Positions 44,031 to 56,041 of a DNA stretch of 64,000 nucleotides are shown one piece after another. The notes under the pieces are model-generated. The model did no database searches. It was not told where the DNA came from and was given only the letters and a program-made list of their open reading frames with translations. Source of the DNA: Cinnamomum chago (taxonomy: Eukaryota; Streptophyta; Magnoliopsida; Laurales; Lauraceae); NCBI GenBank assembly GCA_038049695.1, contig CP142454.1, forward strand, positions 21,522,501 through 21,586,500, given 5' to 3'. A program made the translations under genes and the position numbers. The first letter of the stretch is position 1, and every line of letters starts with the position of its first letter.

Positions 44031-46547
44031 GGAACATGGTAAATACACCCACCATATTTAGTAAGTACACCCACCCTATATGTCATTTAGCAGGTATTGT
44101 CCCATCTCTATCTACATAGGAATACTGAGGGAAAGAAAGCAACAGCAATGAGAAATAAATATATCCATAAATATATGCGGTAAGAGATGTCAAACGCGGC
44201 ACGGCCCGCCCCAGATCCGGCCCACCCGTGCCACGGCCCGCCAGGGAAAACCCCTGGCACGGCACGGCCCACTGGCCATGGCGGGCTGGAGCGGGTCGGC
44301 CCAGGCGGGCTGGCGGGCCTGCTGGGCTGGACTGTTTTTTCTTTTTTTTTTCTTTCTTTCTTTCTTTTTTTTCTTTCTTTCATTCATTCATTCATTCTTT
44401 CTTTTCTTTCTTTCATTCTTTCTTTCTTTCTTTCTTTCTTTTTTTTTTCTTTCTTTCTTTCTTTGTTTTTTTTCTTTCTTTCTTTCATTCTTTCTTTCTT
44501 TTTTTTTTTTTTCTTTCTTTCATTCTTTCTTTCTTTGTTTTTTTTTTTTTCTTTCATTCTTTCTTTCATTCTTTTTTTTTTCTTTCTTTCATTCTTTCTT
44601 TCTTTGTTTTTTTTCTTTCTTTCTTTCTTTCTTTGTTTTTTTCTCTTTCTTTCTTTCATTCTTTCTTTGGTTTTTTTCTTTCTTTCTTTCTTTCATTCTT
44701 TCATTCTTTGTTTTTTTTTTCTTTCTTTCTTCCTTTCTTTCTTTTTTTTTTTTATTTTTTCTGTTGGGCTGGCTGGCGGGCTTCGGGCCTGGCGTGCCCA
44801 GCGTGCCCAGCGGGCTGGAGCTCCCAGCCCAGTGGGCTGGCGTGCCTGGCGGGCCAACGGGCCCAGCGACCTTGGCCCAGCACGGCCCGTGTCTCGGGCC
44901 GTGCCTTGTGGGCCGGGCCGTGCCGTGCCACGGCCCGTTGACTAGCGTGGTTCGGCCCGGCCCGGCCCATTTGACATCTCTATATGCACCCCAGCATTCA
45001 CACAAATGCATGCACGTATGCATGTTGATAATCTGGATAGGGTCCAAATGATTGTCATCCCCTTGAATAAACTTTGAATGGCAAAGGGACAAAGTTGATG
45101 GTTTTGCACCAAGTTGATCGGTTCAGATCGAAGATGGAGTATTTAAAAAAAAAAAAAAAAAGACTTTGCCTGTTGCCCAAGTTGCAAGATGATCGTGGCA
45201 TTGATCTGCTTGAAGGTTTGTTCTTAGATTTCGGTTGAGGGGGATTTTGCAGAGACGGGGGATACAAGCTCCGTCGGTGCACCGCAGCCGGAGAAGAACT
45301 AAATCGAAGGAGGGAGTTTGGAACTCCAGAGTTCTGCAAAACAGCAGAGATCCTGGAGCAGATCGCTTGTGGGAGAAAGATCAGAGGTGGGCCACGGTTC
45401 CGAGAACCGGAGAAGGGATCAGAATGGAGTAGATCCATGATCGCTGGTGGGCCACCGGAAGCTGCAGAGGATCCTTTTGCATAATGAAAAAGTGCAAGGA
45501 TCGGTGTGGAGAGAGATCCCAATGCGATAACTAGGTGGGGCCATGAAAAGGGCGAAGGAGATGGTTCATATCTGATATGTGTTGCAGAAACCGATGCGGA
45601 AGATCAGAGAAGGAGATTGGAGTTGATCTCTTTGGAGCCACATGCTGTTGCTGAGAAAAATTGTGCTTCTCGGATTTGCTGTTGTAGTGCTGGGGCTGAT
45701 CGGAGAAGATCAGAGGATCCAGACTGTTTCGGTCTCTGTCGGAGAAGACAGAGGAGAAGGGCGAGATCGCCGCGCATCGCTGCCGGTTAGATCGCCCTGT
45801 TGCAAGTCGCAGATGCCCGGATTTCATGGTCTTGGACTGCTGTGCAGACAAAGAAAAAGGGGACACTTGCAGAGGTCTCCTGGTTCTTGAAACAGAGAAG
45901 CGAAGAAGGCGGTTCTGATCGTCGTTCCTGTATCGTGCAGTTGCCGGAAAAGAAGCGACGCTGCCTCTCTTCGTCGGACTGCAAAACTCTCGCCAGAGAA
46001 TTCACAAAATAGGGCTCATTATTGCCCAGTTTGTGTGACCGGAGCAGTCGGAAGAGACCAGAGTGGGATCGCTGGTGCTGTGCGTGTCGCCGGAGGAGGG
46101 TTCCCACTAGTGCTGCCGCGCCGTGCCGTGGCCGACGGAAAAGCAGCAGTGCTGCTCTCAGGTTCTAGGACGAGAAGAGGAAGAACTGGGACTTAGTTCT
46201 GTTGCATAGCAAAACGATTGAAAAGAAGGAGAAGACAACAATGCCTCGTCTCCCCAGTTGTAGAACCCAATCGAAGAAAAAAGAAGGTACACCGAAAGAG
46301 GGAAAGCCCCTGGTCTTCTAGGTCCTTTGTCGCAGAACAAATGCTGAAAGGAAGGGTTCATACCCATCTAGGCGGTTTTGCATAAAGACAACGTTGTGAT
46401 AAGAAAAGTGGGTCACTTGTCTTGTTATGATCCCATTTATTTGAACTGTGAAGGCACGTGGGAGAGTGGCTTCTGAGTTCTGATAGCCTTTATTAACAAC
46501 AGGTCGTACACCCACCATTCATAAGGTGGGTGCAAATACCAACACCC
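44031..46547. mobile_element. Mutator-like element, unit-4 specific, 2.5 kb
   Basis: It is flanked by an exact 9-bp duplication TTTTTGTAT (44022-44030 and 46548-46556); other units read straight across. The ends GGAACATGGTAAATACACCC and, inverted, GGGTGTTGGTATTTGCACCC match at 16 of 23 positions and share CACCCACC. The interior holds a nested GC/TTTC element (44187-44985) and about 1.5 kb of G/A-rich DNA (45200-46500) without a recognisable gene. Confidence 0.82.
44187..44985. mobile_element. Nested element with GGCACGGCCC arms and (TTTC)n core
   Basis: The outer ends AGAGATGTCAAA and TTTGACATCTCT are exact inverted repeats. Inside them lie GC-rich arms of GGCACGGCCCG/GGGCCGTGCC motifs. The core (44331-44757) is a degenerate TTTC/ATTC microsatellite of more than 400 bp. 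Long Phe/Ser or Lys/Glu frames here are only repeat translation. Confidence 0.8.
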
Positions 46548-46556
46548 TTTTTGTAT

Positions 46557-47994
46557 TTGTAAAATAAGAACTTTGGCTTTACATGGTAAGTTGGTAACCC
46601 TCAAATTCATTTTGGAATAGAGTTGATTCAATACACATAATTGAAATAAGGTGTGAAATTTGAATAATCCCGCCTGATGAGTAACAGTCTTTTAGTTCTT
46701 GATTTTTTTTTTGAGCCATTTCTAAGTTCCTTTCCTTCTTTTAATACATTATTTGCCTTCAAGCAAAATAAAAAAGATATTCCCACACAACTTTCTCTAC
46801 AAAATTAGTTTTAATTGTTGGGATATCACGGGTCTCATCATTTTTTTATCTATCATTAAATTGATAGTAATTTTCCACATCCAAAAGTAATTAAAAATGC
46901 TCTAGAAATGAATGAATCTGAGAAACTTAGGTAACGTTTGGTTCGCTGGAATGGTTTTAGGCAGAAATGGAATAGAAAGTGGAATGAGTCTAGAATGGAA
47001 TGAAGCAGGAATAGTCATTTCCATTACAACGTTTGGTTTTACTAAAGAATCAATCTAGTAATAGAATTCTTATTCATGTCCTTGCATTTGATACACGAGA
47101 TTGATGCACGGAATTAAATAAAATTTAAGACTGACCAAAATACCCTTCTCCTCCTCCCCCTCCCAGTTGCCAGCTGGGAAGGAGACCAACCGGTAGCCCC
47201 AGCCAGCCTCCCTCCTCTCTAACACCCCCCCCCCCCCCCCTGCACTCATCGCTATCTTCTCCCTCGTCAGTGTTGATGAGATAATAAAGGGGCATTTTGG
47301 TCTCAAGAAAAATTTATAAAAAAATGGAATTACCATTTCACTACCTCCCTAGTGCAATGACCATTTTTCTACATAAAGGAATGGTGATACCTGAAGTAAT
47401 GGTCATTCCCCTATTTTTTTGTGAACCAAATGTAATAATGATCATTTCGTTGGAATGACAATTTCATTCCGAACTTCGTTACATCGAACCAAACGCTACC
47501 TTAAATTACCAGTACACTTCCACCATTAATGATATGTACCTTTACTTTACTCTAAAATGTGTTGGCTTTAGTATAAGACTGGCTACTTACTTATCATGGG
47601 CTCAATCTCGGAGAGTGACCAACTCCTGATAGATGAAAGTCCTATTAAATCAGTCAAAATATATTTGAAAACATGGGAATCAATTGATTTTGTATAGTTC
47701 AAATTTCAATAGTTGGTCAGCATGGATCCTATGTCAACAATCGGACAAGTATTCTTGCTGGGCCAAATACTCAAACTGCATATCCAAGTAGAAGAAAAAA
47801 AGTTACTAATACAGGCAGGCTTTAACACTAGAACAAACATGACCATACAGTGTTGAATGATGATTGCTATTACAGTAAAAGTAATAAACCCATCACCACA
47901 CACATCTACCTACACTCATCACTTTTCATTTAGATTATGTAGTAGATAAGACAGCAGCAGCTGTGATTAGTCTTGGTGGATCATCCCCATCATA
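46557..47994. repeat. BBI repeat unit 4, non-coding part
   Basis: Homologous to units 1 and 3, including the ~600-bp MITE-like block (46926-47504, starting GTAACGTTTGGTTCGCTGGA). It has a run of about 20 C at 47223-47241. No gene. Confidence 0.7.
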
Positions 47995-48492
47995 TCATTT
48001 GCCTGTGCTGCAAGAATTGCCGCAGTCCTCTCCGATATCGTTGCAATGGCACTGGGGAGGGATGGATTTGGTGCATTGGCAGCTCTTGCAGGAGGAGTGG
48101 CAGTAGGGCTTTATATCCGTGCAACGACACTGTGGAGGAAAGGAATAGGCGCATATGCACATATCGCAACATGGCCCTTTCTCCATCATCCCATCACCTG
48201 CAATCCAATGTTTCAACATCAGGTTACATGATGCATAGACATATATGAATACCACTTGTTATCACTGGTTTTTAATCTGAAGCTCAAATCTATTCACTTT
48301 AAAATCATCTTACGTGTGTGCATATATATATAAAAGCTCGTGATCCTAGTGAGGTGAGTACATGTGATATCTCCTAAAACCAATGAACTTGAAGGATGGA
48401 AATCAAGGGGCCGGTTAAGTTGATCTATTGGGTTGATATTAGTATGTGGAGCCGGTTAAGTTGATCTATTGGGTTGATATTAGTATGTGGAG

Positions 48493-48534
<42 letters not shown>

Positions 48535-48630
48535 AGAGTAGATTACGAAGGGGTCGTCAGCAAGGGAAGAAGTGACAAGGAAAGCCATTAAGACGGCCAC
48601 CAGAAGCACACAGAAAACTTTCATCGCCAT
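47995..48630 (-). CDS. Bowman-Birk proteinase inhibitor, copy E (two exons, intact)
   Basis: Exon 1 (48630-48534) encodes [20 protein letters not shown] and SSLADDPF; it differs from C and D at four of 32 residues and resembles the remnant of copy A. Exon 2 (48197-47995) encodes 14 cysteines with loop 1 CAYSFPPQC (P1 Tyr) and loop 2 CTKSIPPQC (P1 Lys). The precursor has 99 residues. The intron (48198-48533) starts GTCTCTC with a (CT)n tract and contains a 33-bp local duplication (about 48410-48475). The TATA box (48702-48708) is kept, but the G-box is changed to CTACGTG. There is no canonical AATAAA at the position used by C and D. Predicted to be a secreted chymotrypsin/trypsin inhibitor. 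Confidence 0.9.
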
Positions 48631-48701
48631 CTCTAAGCTCAAACTTCTTTGATCTCTACTTAATGACTGAGGCACTTGGGCAAACCAAGCCCAGCAACTA
48701 C

Positions 48702-48742
48702 ATTTATAGACTCGGATGACCAATCAAAGATAGCTACGTGTA
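48702..48742 (-). promoter_or_regulatory. TATA box and mutated G-box of BBI copy E
   Basis: TATAAAT on the minus strand at about 48702-48708. The motif upstream reads TACGTG within CACGTAGC instead of CACGTG, so its expression could differ from C and D. Confidence 0.6.
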
Positions 48743-50220
48743 CAAAAACAATAGGGCTGTCCCGAGCAACAAAGACATGTGGGAAATTACTTTTTGGATA
48801 AAATAGCTTTGCACATGGATAAGTTTAATTACAAGGCTGCCTTTTGGTACGTCATTATATGATTTATAATCATGTGATTAATGAATTAATCATGAGCAGT
48901 GCTACATCCCAGTGGGTCAATTGACCTCACTCAGATCTGAAAAAAATATTAAAAAAAAAACTCTTTAATGAATTGAAGTTATGAGAATTTTTGACCCCAC
49001 TCAATATCTATGTTAATGGGCCATTTGTCTATAAAAAAAAATAATGGGCCAAATTTTTATTTTTTAAAGAAAATCCCTATTTTTAGATATTTTGTCGGTA
49101 AGTCTTCATTTACCCAAACTTAACCTCTAAATACAGTATTATACCCGTATTAGAAGGAGAAAATTCCAATATTATAAAAAATATATGATAAATGTTGATA
49201 AAGATAAAAATAAATTTATTTCGATTTGTAGAAAATTAGTTTTTATTGACCTCACTTACTTGAATTTTTTAAGCTGCCGCTAAATTTAATATGCATAATC
49301 ATACTAATCGAAGCATGATGCACGAGCGAGGGGCAACATATCAACGGCTCCATTGAAGAAGCTGCTAATCATCTTTCGTTTTCATTTGCAGGGACTAGGG
49401 AGTAACCGAGACGAGTCATCGAGATTCACAAAAACATGAAACTTTTCTCTTTTTGCCTCACGTACAGGCGGTACAGCCTTTTGCCGTCTTTATCCATGTA
49501 GATTTACAATTTGGCAGCCCACGGACTCCTCGTGGGTGGGATGGGTTGAACTGTTGAGGTTGAGCCCGTAGGCATTGTTGGGGTAGGGTATTGGGGTTGG
49601 GTCTGCACTCATGCTCATTAGAACGAGGGATTTCACGTTCATGTTCATTAGAACGAGGGATGTGGGGCTTTATACTGACCCTTGTCTCATGAAAATACAG
49701 GTTCCCTTCTTCCATGGGTTGACTCCAACTTGTACTTGGTCCCACCTTATAATTTAAGCACAAGAAAAAAATTAAACCATCTATTTAATATTATGGTAGG
49801 ATCAACACTTAATAGAATAAAGTTCACGTAAAGACTGTTTAACGAAAATGCGTTTATTTTGAACATATGATTAGGTGTTTAATAGATAGTCAATCGCCTA
49901 TGACATTCTACAACCTTGATGGGAAGCGTGAGTGAGACGAGACATTCAATGGATGCAGACTCTTAACTTTGCATTATCATATCATTTATTCCTTTGAGTT
50001 TATTTTTTCATGACTTGTTAAGTTTTTTTTATTAAATAATGTCTTCTAACCGTAGCCATTGTGGCTCGTCAAATGATAACAAGTAAACAACCAGTAGATT
50101 TTCAGTAATCAATAATGGGTTAATTGGTTTATCTATGATCAATACAAAATGGGTCCTGGTTTAATTAGAGTGAAGCATGACACCTACTACTAAAATAATG
50201 AGAAATTGAATATTTCAAGC
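48743..50220. repeat. BBI repeat unit 4, upstream part
   Basis: Homologous to 28190-28760 plus 29825-31130 in unit 2. A unit-specific insert of about 390 bp (48895-49285, from GAGCAGTGCTACATCCC to CTGCCGC) has weakly inverted TTGACCTCACT motifs and may be a MITE. Homology to other units ends near 50215. No gene. Confidence 0.7.
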
Positions 50221-51440
50221 AAACTGAATTCAATATAGTTGTCATTATAATCGAAGCGTTATCCTAAATACGTTGGCTCAACTACATGAATTCTATCTCT
50301 ATTTCATTTGAATTGATTATAGTGAGCCCTATTATGTTCATATTTTAATTGCCCTAAATCTATAAAGAATTTAGTAATAAATAATTAGTACTAAATCAAT
50401 AAATGTAAAAATGTTAATGGTCGACTACTGCTTGCTCTCCTGCAAAAAAAAATCCCAACTCTTCCATTGTGGGCCCAACCTTTTAATAATCCGAGCCATT
50501 AAATATAAATGATATCTTATCCCGGGGTATATCGTCAAAATTTACTTTAATATGAGTTAGTTCCGTCAAAAGATTGAACATATAATTGATAACATGATTA
50601 AAACTATGAATGATGATGTAAAAAGAGTATCCCAATCATCTTACCAATCATGTATTCAATCTCATAGTGGGACCAACTCCGATTAAAGTAAATATGAAAA
50701 TATGTGAATGGAGAGGGTGCTCTAAATTTAACGGTCATTGGCCTCATGATGAAGTTCCACACTTCCGGCATCACTCAAGGGCTCAAGGAATCCAATCTCA
50801 CTTTTTAATCATGGACTCAAGAAGAACTCTTTTAAATTATTCTACAAATTTATTAGTAATAACATTCATTCTTATATTGTTACTTCTTCTCAAAATTTTA
50901 GGTTCAACTCTAGGTCCTATACAAAATCAATTGTGTGTACGACATAATTTAAAAATACAAAAAAAAAAAAAAATCAAAGGAAGATTACATGTTTTATTTA
51001 CGATTTAACAATCTAATGATATTTTAAGTTTTTTTTATATCAATCGACCTTCTTTTCGCAAAAATTGTTGTATTTTTTAATATAAAATTGTCGTTTACAT
51101 GTAGTTCAATTCTAGCTGTCCACAAAAAAGCAGAGCTCCAGAATTAAAGGCACCTACGAAAAATAACACATGGCAACTGCGCAAAATTCTTGCGGGAGAA
51201 AATTAGTGATATTGTCATTGTTACAATTATTTAGGTGCAAATTTAGGATTTGAAGTTTAGGAATTTTGAGGATACATGCCCTTTTTTTTATTGGGTGAAA
51301 AGGCCCTCACTAGTTATAATACATGCTCGAGTAGGGACAGAAACCGGTCAAATCCATAGTAAAATCAGGACCTAATCTTTTCTTCTCCACGGATTCGGAT
51401 TTAATATAGAATTTATGTATTGTGTCAAGTACATGCAATA
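50221..51440. other. Gene-free stretch right of the BBI array
   Basis: AT-rich, with no recognisable coding or RNA gene. It marks the right border of the repeat array. Confidence 0.6.
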
Positions 51441-51445
51441 TAATC

Positions 51446-51592
51446 CCGATGGGTAGTTCACTTGGCCTAGAACCGCGGTTTGAACCCAGAGGTTGTGGGC
51501 TCAAAACTGCACTATCACACTGAGGTCACAGAGGAATTCTCCTTGGTCTGAAGGGATTATTATGGCCTAAAGGGCAGGGAACCGTAGGTTAT
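51446..51592 (+). mobile_element. Diverged tRNA-derived SINE, copy 3
   Basis: GGGTAGTTCACTTGGCCTAG (A-box region), GGTTGTGGGCTCAAAACTGC (B-box region) and AAGGGATTATTATGGCCTAA line up with the young SINE at 23261. It ends in TA repeats where the A tail would be. Confidence 0.8.
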
Positions 51593-51599
51593 ATATATA

Positions 51600-52220
51600 T
51601 AAAGGTAGATGCAATATCAGATCCTAATCTGAAATAGGATGTGGAATGCATTAGTATAATTATATACAGGGCTTTGAAATATATATATTTTAAATATACA
51701 AGTGCCGATTTAAAGGTAAATGATCAAGCTAAATAAACCCTCAAATATCAATATTACTCAATCTATGGAGGCCCTTAAGATTTATATATATTGCCCCCCA
51801 CCTCACCTAAGCAGCATTGCTCGCAATCAAGTGAGCATTGTTTCTTCTGAGGCCAACTGGGGGATAAGATCAAGGAGATCGAAAGATCTCACCCCGCCCT
51901 AATTGTGTATGGTGAGAGGTTAGAATCATTATCCCAACCACTTAATCAATGTCCAACTAGTTTTCACCGTCCAAAATGAGTATATCGTTGATCCAACAGT
52001 CCGGTCCATTTGAATGGGTGCTAAACCTGAAATTTGTGACTATCAGGTGGTCCTTGTTTTATAATCCACTCAGATTAATCACCGAGTTGGGCCACATGAG
52101 TATTTAGGCACGTAGTACTCACCTCATTGAGAAGTGAGGTTTATATATATTTCCATCACTTGATCTCAATAGTAACGACTACTATGCAATATTAACTCAT
52201 TAAGTAGGATCCATTTTACA
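51600..52220. other. Gene-free stretch
   Basis: AT-rich, nothing recognised. Confidence 0.55.
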
Positions 52221-52602
52221 CATGGATGTAAAAATGGGTCTCCGATTCTCTGATTACCCAGAGGTTTCGACCCATTAAAATCAGGGTTTGGGTCCTTATT
52301 TAGGCCCCGATAAGTAAATGGGTCAGGGTCCGGTTCCACCTTGGTTCGGACCGGTAGACCCGAGACTCGACATATTACCTAAATTTTCGAAAATCTCTCC
52401 TAAAATCATATTTTTAAAAAAAATATCATTTTCTACCTAGATTTAGACCCTAGATCCAGATCCGTCCTATATATGGTTCTAGTTTCAGTTCCGAAGTCAA
52501 GAAACTGATACCGAGTCCGGATCCGGTTCCACATTTTCCTTACCGGTTCTAGTTCCGGATCCACCATGGCTCCGAATCGGAACCAACCCGTTTACAACCC
52601 TA
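52221..52602. mobile_element. Small hAT-like MITE, second copy
   Basis: Flanked by the 8-bp repeat ATTTTACA (52213-52220 and 52603-52610). The ends CATGGATGTAAAAATGGG and, inverted, TAGGGTTGTAAACGGGTTGG, and the interior GGTTCCACCTTGGTTCGGAC, match the element at 16876-17245 in reverse. Confidence 0.82.
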
Positions 52603-52610
52603 ATTTTACA

Positions 52611-54089
52611 GTAGAAGTTGGAGCATCAAGTGATGGAAATATAGAGACTCGGACAATTATAAAAGTATGTTATGAATAGAGGATGTTCTTTTACGACCAT
52701 ATTGCTTGTCAAATATACATATATAGTTCATCCCATGAGGCCCACTTAATGGATGCCTATCAACATAAGGAGAGCAGATGAAAATGTATCTTATCGAAAT
52801 GGGGAGCAAAAGATATCAGGCCTATCAAATTATTTTAGATCTTAATTTAACAACCTCAAATTTTAATGGCATCTTAGCCGTAGATCTTTATAAGATTCAA
52901 TCCAGCAGTGAGTGAAGGTTCAATGAATATAAAAGTGGACGTAGATCATGGGATGACCATAGTCTTGAAGGGGATCAAAGGTAGATACAAGTGGGCCCTC
53001 ATATAGTCAGCAAAGAATATTTTCATGTGATGACCATCCTTTTATGAAAAATCTACTTATATTAGTGAAAAACACGGTTAGGCTATTTAATGAAGAAAAT
53101 ATTACAACTGCACCAAGGAAACAAAATCTGGATGAACCCATCAGACGACACAATTAGGACAAGAAATAATAATAATAATAGTGCGGCGGATACAAAAAAT
53201 TATGAGAAACTAAGCTTGTGGGACTCCACATGCTTTTCATTATTGGATAAGTTTGAATATTGATTGATCCTTTCCATAAAAATGTGATTAACGAATATGC
53301 TTAGATTGTAATAAGAGAATTTTACGGAATTTTTTTTGAAATTTGGCCATTCCTCGCGAAGGGTTTACGCAGATTGTGGGTCTTCCTGCTACCTTTTTTT
53401 TTTATATATTTTTTTCTAAGTGATGATGGCATCGCCCGGAAAAATTTAGACGACGCTAGCATCACTCGTCACATCTTTTTCTTCCTCATCTCCTTCTTAT
53501 TTCTCCATATCTCCCACTCCATTTCTCACCCAACCCACTACCCACAATACTTCCATCATCCTCAAGTGTAGGGAGATGATGATTATGTGGAACAGCTGTA
53601 AATACAGGCTTCTGTCGAAAGAGTCTCTTGGATAACATAGTTCGGTTATGTGGAACAGCTGTAAATACAGGTTTTTTGCTGTTCATTTTGGCAGGAAAGC
53701 TGTGAAAATATAAGTTTTTCGTTAGTTCATATAGGCTAGAAAATACAGGTTTTCCACTATTCATATTGGCAGAAAAGTTACAGGATTTATGGGTTGAGAG
53801 CAAGCTCTACATTATTAATATAGGAGGATAAGATTGTTATCGAAACTATTCTTTCATATTATATTTGCTATTTCTTCTTTCCGTCTCTTTCACTTTTTAA
53901 GATAAATCTTGACAAAATGAGAAGAATGAAAAAAGATATAGTATGTTGGTTGGTAGTAATCTTTTTTATAAAGCATGTCCTATTGTTTTTCCAAGATGAT
54001 AGGAAGAAGATGGAGTGAGGAAGATACATAAATAGGTGGGAGAATATAAAAAGAAAAAAGAAATCACTCGCTGGAGACACCACAACACA
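52611..54089. other. Gene-free stretch
   Basis: No recognisable gene. A 26-bp segment (TTATGTGGAACAGCTGTAAA and onward) is repeated at 53583 and 53646. Open frames here are short and lack motifs. Confidence 0.55.
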
Positions 54090-54660
54090 CAGGGCCGGCC
54101 CTGAGCAAGGGCTGTAAGTGCCCTTGCCCCGGGCCCATTTTTCAAGGGGGCCCAAAATCCCTTCTACCTCTTTTTTTTTCAATCATTTGGTGGGGCAGGG
54201 CTCATCCAATGGATTCCATCGTCCTGTGCATCAATAGACCCATCATCAAATCATCTGAGAGTGCTTATTGCATCACTTATTTGAGCATCCATCAGTGGGG
54301 CCCACCAATGATATTTTATATTTGATGGCTGAAATTCTGGGAGAATCTGGTCTGGCGTTGGGATGATTTGGGGCTTTTCTTTTTTACAAATAGATCATCA
54401 AGCCTTCAGCCCTTCACCGGTTCTTCTCATCTGTTAGTGGGGCTCACCAATGATTTTTTATTCCCCATATATGATGCTTAAATTCTGGTCTGAGTTTTCT
54501 TTCTTTTCTTTTTTATTCAAATAGTTATACTTGGGCATCATCAACCCATTGCCAATTTTTCACATCAGTGGAGCCCACCAATGATATTATCATATATGAT
54601 GACGGAAAAGGCCTAACTTTTACTCTTGCCGTGCGCTGAAAAATTCAGAACCGGCTCTCA
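54090..54660. mobile_element. hAT-like non-autonomous element, CAGGGCCGG family
   Basis: It starts CAGGGCCGGCCCTGAGCAAG and ends TTCAGAACCGGCTCTC. It is the reverse-oriented relative of 17336-17914 (shared CACTGATG and GGTGGGCCCCA phrases). Target duplication is not clear (ACAAC on both sides). Confidence 0.75.
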
Positions 54661-54664
54661 CAAC

Positions 54665-55836
54665 CATGGTTTAAAATCTCGACTGAGACCGGGCCGATAT
54701 CTCACTAAGATATCGGTCTCGGGCTGTTTTCACCATTATCTCGGGCCATCTCGGCATTTTCAATATCTCGGCCGATATATCGGCCGAGATGACCATTATA
54801 TCGGCCGAGATGTATAAAAAGCATAAAAACCCTAATTTTTATGATTCTTCTCCCATCTTCATCTTCTTCTCCTCTCTTCTCAAGACCCTTACTAGCAATA
54901 GCAGCATCCACCATCTCTCTTTCATATTTTCAAATCTCACTTCTATGTTTTGAAGAAAATATTATCTAAGGTAAGAGGAAATCAACTTAAAGCATATTAT
55001 GTGTTTTTTTTATTTTTTTATTTTATTTTATTTTATAGATGAAGCATAGATGTTTGTCACTTACTCACTTGTGTAATTGTGTTGTTTTCTTCATTTAGAA
55101 GTTAGATTTATATACTTTCATGCTAGATCTACTCATACACATGATTTTGAAAAAAAAATTCAATTTTTTTTATTTTCGGATTTTTAATATTTGAATTATA
55201 ATATATCATTTTTTGGGGATTTCATCATAAATATGTTGTTTTAATGATTCATGATCATTGTATGGTGTGTAAATGATAGATCTACATACTTTTATGTTAG
55301 ATCTATATATTTAGGGTTTTGAAAATGATTTTATTAATTTTTGTTTTCCAAAAAATTTGATGCCCAAGAGATTTATGATTTATCTATCTCAGTCACTAAC
55401 TCACTATCTCATTCACTAATCTTTAGGGTCATGAATTTCACAACTTTATTTGATGATTAAGTTAGTATTAAATGATGATTGATATATTATCTTTATCTTC
55501 TTATATTTGACACTAATAAATTGATCATGAGCAGAGCATCAATAATGTTTGCATTATATGAAATACTGGAAAAAAGACAGTGAACTACGAGTCTGTGACA
55601 CAGACATGACTCATAACTTAAGGTGACCGAGATTTTGATTTATTGTTGTTATTAATGGAAACAAATATAGTTTTCCAGCATTTTCTAATATTCTGGATTT
55701 TTTGGATATTTTTGTGAATTTTTTTGGATTAAAAAAAAAATCACACCGCGATGACCGCGACGGACCGATATCTGCGACCGATACCGATATCATATCGGTT
55801 TTTCGACCCGGCCGATACCGCATATTTTAAACCATG
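54665..55836. mobile_element. TIR element with GATATCGG motif arrays, upstream of HDA2
   Basis: The ends CATGGTTTAAAATCTCG and, inverted, CATGGTTTAAAATATGCGG are inverted repeats. They are flanked by CTCACAAC and CTCAGAAC (8 bp, one mismatch). Each subterminal region is dense in GATATCGG/CCGATATC palindromes. The interior is AT-rich and non-coding. It ends only about 205 bp before the HDA2 start codon. Confidence 0.78.
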
Positions 55837-56041
55837 CTCAGAACACAGTCGTGTTTTCGTCTGCAAGAGAGAGACGACTTTCGCGCTAATTTTGACAGTC
55901 ATTGATGGAAAAGACCCTCGCCTTTAGAAGAGAAAGACCATAATTTCATATTTCCAAAAAAACCCCTCTCTTTCTCTTCCATTTCTCTCCACTCACTTCT
56001 CTTGTCTCTTTCTTCTTCTGCAATTCGAGATATCTAAAGCC
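55837..56041 (+). promoter_or_regulatory. Compact promoter and CT-rich 5' leader of HDA2
   Basis: Only about 205 bp separate the transposon end from the ATG. The last 80 bp are a CT-rich leader typical of plant housekeeping genes. There is no clear TATA box. The start context is AAAGCCATGG, a good match to plant initiation sites. Confidence 0.55.

Noticed and set aside
44187-45051. Long Phe/Ser-rich and Lys/Glu-rich open frames on both strands
   Set aside because: They translate a TTTC/ATTC microsatellite and GC-rich arms; all frames stay open because of base composition.
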